Part shown: in pieces, positions 14,987 to 18,056 of the stretch
How the letters are laid out: the number at the start of each line of letters is the position of its first letter
Position numbering within the stretch: the stretch's first letter is position 1
Assembly: GCA_002698165.1 (NCBI GenBank)
Contig: NZVF01000056.1
Location: 12,332 to 30,387 of the forward strand
Direction of reading: 5' to 3'
Source of the DNA: Planktomarina sp.
GTDB lineage: Bacteria; Pseudomonadota; Alphaproteobacteria; Rhodobacterales; Rhodobacteraceae
Length of the DNA stretch: 18,056 nt
Notes under the pieces: generated by a model
Database searches by the model: none
Told to the model about the DNA's origin: nothing
The model's input: the letters and a program-made list of their open reading frames with translations, nothing else
Made by a program: the position numbers and the translations under genes

Positions 14987-15859
14987 ATGATCTCAGGATC
15001 CTTACCAGCCCTTGTTACTCCGTTCTCAAATGGAAAAGTTGACATTGCCGCACTAAAAAAACTTGTTGATTGGCATATTGATCAGGGTAGCTACGGGTTA
15101 GTCCCAGTGGGTACAACTGGCGAAAGCCCCACCTTAACACATGAAGAGCATGATGGCGTGGTCGCAACCGTTATTGCTCAAGCGGCGGGTCGCATTCCAA
15201 TTATTGCAGGTGCGGGATCCAACAACACGGCGGAAACAGTACGACTGGTTAAAGCTGCAAAAAAAGCAGGGGCAACAGCCGCACTTGTCGTAACTCCCTA
15301 CTACAACAAACCAACGCAAGCTGGATTAGTTACACACTTTCTGGCAGCAGCAGATTGCGGCTTAGACATCATAATTTATAATATTCCTGGCAGGTCCGTT
15401 GTCGACATGACTGCTGAAACCATGGGAGAATTAGCGGAGCATAGGCACATTATTGGTGTGAAAGACGCTACAGGCGATCTAGCTAGAGTACCTCAGCAAA
15501 GGCTTAGCTGTGGCAAAGATTTTATTCAACTATCGGGAGAAGATGCAACTGCGCTCGGATTTAATGCTCATGGGGGCGTTGGTTGTATTTCAGTAACAGC
15601 AAATATGGCACCTGCTCTTTGTTCTCAAATGCAAAAAGCTACTTTAGAGGGAGATTACTCAGGTGCGCTTAGCATTACAGATCAGCTGATGCCACTACAC
15701 TTAGCAACATTTTTAGAACCGGGTTTAGTCAGTGCAAAATATGGTCTGTCAAAATTGGGTCTTTGCTCTGAAGAAGTGCGTTTGCCACTGGTTGGTTTGT
15801 CAGACGCAGCAAAAACTCAGATGGACGAAGCACTTCAACACGCTGGTTTACTTAGTTAA
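14987..15859 (+). CDS. dapA: DapA, 4-hydroxy-tetrahydrodipicolinate synthase
   Basis: This 290-residue TIM-barrel aldolase condenses pyruvate with L-aspartate semialdehyde, the first committed step to diaminopimelate and lysine. The N-terminus [13 protein letters not shown] is typical. Active-site residues are all present: the GTTGES loop with T43-T44, Y106 in TPYYNKPTQ, the proton-relay Y131 in IIYNIPGR with R136, and the Schiff-base lysine K159 in [17 protein letters not shown] block follows. I chose the ATG at 14987 because AAGGA lies 6 nt upstream and the family N-terminus starts there. An ATG 27 nt earlier is in frame but lacks such a site. It provides diaminopimelate for the same cell wall that the divergently encoded transglycosylase remodels. 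No clear terminator follows it. Confidence 0.96.
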   Translation: MISGSLPALVTPFSNGKVDIAALKKLVDWHIDQGSYGLVPVGTTGESPTLTHEEHDGVVATVIAQAAGRIPIIAGAGSNNTAETVRLVKAAKKAGATAALVVTPYYNKPTQAGLVTHFLAAADCGLDIIIYNIPGRSVVDMTAETMGELAEHRHIIGVKDATGDLARVPQQRLSCGKDFIQLSGEDATALGFNAHGGVGCISVTANMAPALCSQMQKATLEGDYSGALSITDQLMPLHLATFLEPGLVSAKYGLSKLGLCSEEVRLPLVGLSDAAKTQMDEALQHAGLLS

Positions 15860-16030
15860 TGATACAAATATTTCAAAAGACAGTATCCTAATCAAAAAGT
15901 TACTACATGTTTTTTTTGTTCTAAAACTTAATTTCAATCAGGTCGCAGAAAATAGGCAAATTAAGACTAAAGATATGTATTAAGCTCTTCCTATCCATAC
16001 TTAAGATTTTAAAGCCCGCTTCCTACAAAC

Positions 16031-16036
16031 TATAAT
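16031..16036 (+). promoter_or_regulatory. Candidate -10 element of the smpB promoter
   Basis: A perfect TATAAT lies 77 nt upstream of the smpB start codon, in a 253-nt intergenic stretch after dapA that holds no gene I can support. The best -35-like sequence, TTTTAA at 16007-16012 with an 18-nt spacer, is weak. The surrounding DNA is AT-rich, so a chance match is possible. It is the best promoter candidate in this gap. Confidence 0.4.
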
Positions 16037-16112
16037 ACAAAAATTATCATATATTTGTCTTATGTTTCAGCCTATTGGCAATACTACAACACCTCCATAT
16101 ACAGAAACTATT

Positions 16113-16589
16113 ATGGCTAACAAAAAATCCGATCCTAATTATCATATCATCGCAGAATATCGACGTGCCCGCTATGATTATGAGATTCAAAATGATATCG
16201 AATGCGGCGTTATATTGATGGGGTCTGAGGTTAAGTCTCTAAGAGAGAAGAATGGAAATATTGCTGAAAGCTATGCCACTGTTGAAAATAGCGAACTTTG
16301 GTTAGTAAACTCCTACATTGCACCATTTGCACAAGCGAAAACTTGGGGGCATGAAGAAAAACGCCGTCGTAAATTATTGGTGTCCAAGCGTGAATTATCG
16401 CGGCTATGGAATGCTACTCAACGCGAAGGTTTAACTCTGGTACCGTTAGTTATGTACTTTAACCATAAAGGTCGTGTAAAAATAAAACTGGGTATAGCCA
16501 AGGGTAAGAAAAATCATGACAAACGTGCAACCGAAGCAAAACGTGACTGGGGACGCCAAAGACAACGACTTATGAAACAAGGTATATAA
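16113..16589 (+). CDS. smpB: SmpB, tmRNA-binding protein
   Basis: This 158-residue partner of tmRNA in trans-translation frees stalled ribosomes and tags incomplete proteins. The oligonucleotide-binding beta-barrel is recognisable from [25 protein letters not shown]. After it come [12 protein letters not shown], the [13 protein letters not shown] segment, and the basic tail ending [20 protein letters not shown], which inserts into the decoding centre. The start at 16113 ([10 protein letters not shown]) matches the family length and N-terminus. An in-frame ATG at 16062 would add 17 poorly conserved residues. The ribosome-binding site is weak (CAGAAAC). No tmRNA gene was seen in the window. The gene appears to have its own promoter, judged from the TATAAT upstream. 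Confidence 0.96.
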   Translation: MANKKSDPNYHIIAEYRRARYDYEIQNDIECGVILMGSEVKSLREKNGNIAESYATVENSELWLVNSYIAPFAQAKTWGHEEKRRRKLLVSKRELSRLWNATQREGLTLVPLVMYFNHKGRVKIKLGIAKGKKNHDKRATEAKRDWGRQRQRLMKQGI

Positions 16590-16710
16590 TTTCGAATTTT
16601 CAATCTTAGAACCAAAACATTATTCCGTTCTTCAACATCTGATTACAAAAACTCTTGTTTTGCCTATTCACGCTAGTTAAATCGGGGCAGTTCTGAAGGG
16701 CAACATAATT

Positions 16711-17565
16711 ATGCAAAATGATCCTAAAACATTAGTGTCTTCAAAGTGGTTGAAGTCAAACATGTCGGAGCCTCATGTTAGGATCTTAGATGCGAGCTGG
16801 CACCTCCCCGCTGAGAAACGTGATCCCCAAAAAGAATTTTACGATGGGCATATTCCAAACGCACGGTTCTTTGATATTGATGATATTTCTGATCACCGAT
16901 CCACACTGCCCCATATGGTACCACCAATTGAGAAGTTTATGTCGCGCGTCCGAGCTCTTGGAATAGGCGATGGGCATCAAATTGTAGTTTATGACAGCAA
17001 AGGTCTGTTTTCAGCCGCAAGGGTTTGGTGGCTTTTTCGTTTGATGGGCCATGAAACAATTGCGGTCTTGGACGGTGGTTTACCAAAATGGATCTCTGAT
17101 GGAAATTCAATTGATACTACCGCCCCCACAATACGGGACAGGCATATGACTGTTCACCAAAACCTACAAATGGTATACGACGTAACACAAGTAGCCCATG
17201 CCGCTAAACTTAGGGATCATGAAATAATTGATGCACGTTCTACAGCTCGCTTTCGTGGTGAGGCGTCTGAACCTCGACCAGGTTTGCGTTCAGGGCATAT
17301 ACCCAACTCCAAAAATTTGCCCTTTAATCATGTTTTAAATAATGATCAGACAATGAAATCTGTAGATGAATTAACCAAGATTTTTACCAACGCTGGTATA
17401 GATCTGAAAAAGCCAGCAATCACCACTTGCGGGTCAGGCATTACTGCTGCTGTTTTGTCCTTGGCGCTCGAAAAAATTGGTAAATCTGATCATGCACTCT
17501 ATGATGGCAGCTGGACTGAATGGGGCCAATTCCCAACACTTGATATTAGCACTGGAGACGGCTGA
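16711..17565 (+). CDS. sseA: SseA-type 3-mercaptopyruvate/thiosulfate sulfurtransferase
   Basis: This 284-residue protein has two rhodanese domains. The N-terminal inactive domain contains GHIPNARFFDIDDISD and the catalytic domain contains SGHIPNSKNLPF. The active-site loop CGSGITA carries the catalytic cysteine C240 and has the form typical of 3-mercaptopyruvate sulfurtransferases (CGSGVTA-like) rather than thiosulfate-preferring rhodaneses. LYDGSWTEWG near the C-terminus is also characteristic. It would transfer sulfur from 3-mercaptopyruvate to a thiol acceptor. GAAGGG lies about 10 nt before the ATG. The stop overlaps the next ATG by 1 nt (TGATG). The downstream aminotransferase could make 3-mercaptopyruvate by transaminating cysteine, so the coupling makes metabolic sense. 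That link is inference. Confidence 0.92.
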   Translation: MQNDPKTLVSSKWLKSNMSEPHVRILDASWHLPAEKRDPQKEFYDGHIPNARFFDIDDISDHRSTLPHMVPPIEKFMSRVRALGIGDGHQIVVYDSKGLFSAARVWWLFRLMGHETIAVLDGGLPKWISDGNSIDTTAPTIRDRHMTVHQNLQMVYDVTQVAHAAKLRDHEIIDARSTARFRGEASEPRPGLRSGHIPNSKNLPFNHVLNNDQTMKSVDELTKIFTNAGIDLKKPAITTCGSGITAAVLSLALEKIGKSDHALYDGSWTEWGQFPTLDISTGDG

Positions 17566-18056
17566 TGTTCGATAAACTTAATGCCCAGCCTCAAGATAAA
17601 ATTCTGAAACTGATGGGTGCTTACAAGGCTGATGTAAGAAAAAACAAAATTGACCTCGGAGTAGGTGTTTACAAAGATGCGTCTGGATCGACACCCATTA
17701 TGCGTGCAGTAAAAGCGGCGGAAAAACAGCTGTGGAAAAATCAGGAAACAAAATCATATGTTGGCCTTGCCGGTGATCCAGAATTTGCCAGCAGCATGTT
17801 CGATTTAGTTTTAGGCACGGCCGTCTCGCCCGATCACCTGGCTGCTATTGCAACTCCAGGCGGTACTGGCGCAGTCAGGCAAGCTTTGGAATTAATAAAA
17901 TTGGCGGCGCCAACGGCTACTGTTTGGTTTTCTAATCCAACCTGGCCGAACCACCTGTCCATTGTTACACATCTTGAAATTAACCGATCTGATTATCGAT
18001 ATTTTGATAGCAAAACTGGTGCCGTGGACTTTGACGGTATGCAAGCTGATATAGAA
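17565..18056 (+). CDS. AspC/TyrB-type aspartate/aromatic aminotransferase, N-terminal part (cut by window edge)
   Basis: The first 164 codons of a class I (AAT-Ialpha) PLP-dependent aminotransferase are present. The N-terminus MFDKLNAQPQDKILKLM, the block IDLGVGVYKDASGSTPIMRAV and SYVGLAGDPEF are typical of AspC/TyrB. ATPGGTGAVRQA is the conserved cofactor-phosphate loop, and VWFSNPTWPNH follows as in this family. The PLP lysine and the C-terminal arginine that binds the substrate carboxylate lie beyond the window, so aspartate and aromatic specificity cannot be separated. The ATG overlaps the sseA stop (TGATG) and GGAG lies 7 nt upstream, so it is translated from the sseA transcript. Both strict AspC and broad TyrB activity are possible. 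Confidence 0.92.
   Translation, partial: MFDKLNAQPQDKILKLMGAYKADVRKNKIDLGVGVYKDASGSTPIMRAVKAAEKQLWKNQETKSYVGLAGDPEFASSMFDLVLGTAVSPDHLAAIATPGGTGAVRQALELIKLAAPTATVWFSNPTWPNHLSIVTHLEINRSDYRYFDSKTGAVDFDGMQADIE

Noticed and set aside
16640..16670. CAAAA/TTTTG hairpin after smpB as a terminator
   Set aside because: It is a short A-T-rich stem without a following T run.
1..18056. tmRNA gene, tRNA genes, CRISPR arrays, insertion sequences or prophage
   Set aside because: None was seen by eye. The intergenic gaps are short and the genes are chromosomal housekeeping or B12 types.

Overview
The window looks like ordinary chromosome from a fairly AT-rich alphaproteobacterium, most likely of the Rhodobacterales (Roseobacter-type marine bacteria). 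This rests on protein-level resemblance and gene order only, with no database search: a CobN/CobW/CobO-type aerobic B12 set, a split MnmC system, the divergent slt/dapA pair followed by smpB, and sseA joined to an aromatic/aspartate aminotransferase. No tRNA, rRNA, IS element, CRISPR array or phage gene was seen.

Layout. 1-1400 (-): N-terminal 466 codons of the condensin subunit Smc, cut by the window edge. 1401-1730: AT-rich intergenic region with one perfect DnaA box. 1731-1914: AdoCbl (cobalamin) riboswitch leading into cbtB-cbtA (1960-2822), a predicted cobalt importer. 2819-3163 (-): a DUF1636 metal-binding protein. 3232-4314: cobW. 4319-4768: GNAT acetyltransferase. 4771-4938 (-): a 55-residue basic protein. 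5019-8711: cobN, the large cobaltochelatase subunit. 8813-9421: cobO, corrinoid adenosyltransferase. 9484-10193: two overlapping Lin0512-family paralogues. Together 1731-10193 is a cobalt/B12 accessory island: cobalt uptake, metal handling, chelation into hydrogenobyrinate diamide, adenosylation. Lin0512, DUF1636, the GNAT protein and the 55-aa protein are the members without settled roles. CobS and CobT, required partners of CobN, are not in the window.

10241-11290 (-) and 11336-11998 (+) are a divergent FAD oxidoreductase and MnmD methyltransferase that together resemble the two halves of fused MnmC, which finishes the mnm5s2U wobble modification of tRNA. mnmD overlaps an EamA transporter by 4 nt. 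12860-14860 (-) is a Slt-type lytic transglycosylase, divergent from dapA (14987-15859, lysine/diaminopimelate synthesis). smpB (16113-16589, trans-translation) follows with its own likely promoter, then sseA (16711-17565) and an aminotransferase whose start overlaps the sseA stop by 1 nt and which runs off the right edge.

Most of this is recognisable housekeeping and B12 biology. The points most worth a second look are the tandem Lin0512 genes at the end of the B12 run, the genes embedded on the opposite strand (DUF1636 and the 55-aa ORF), the helix next to the cbtB ribosome-binding site, and the divergent split-MnmC arrangement.
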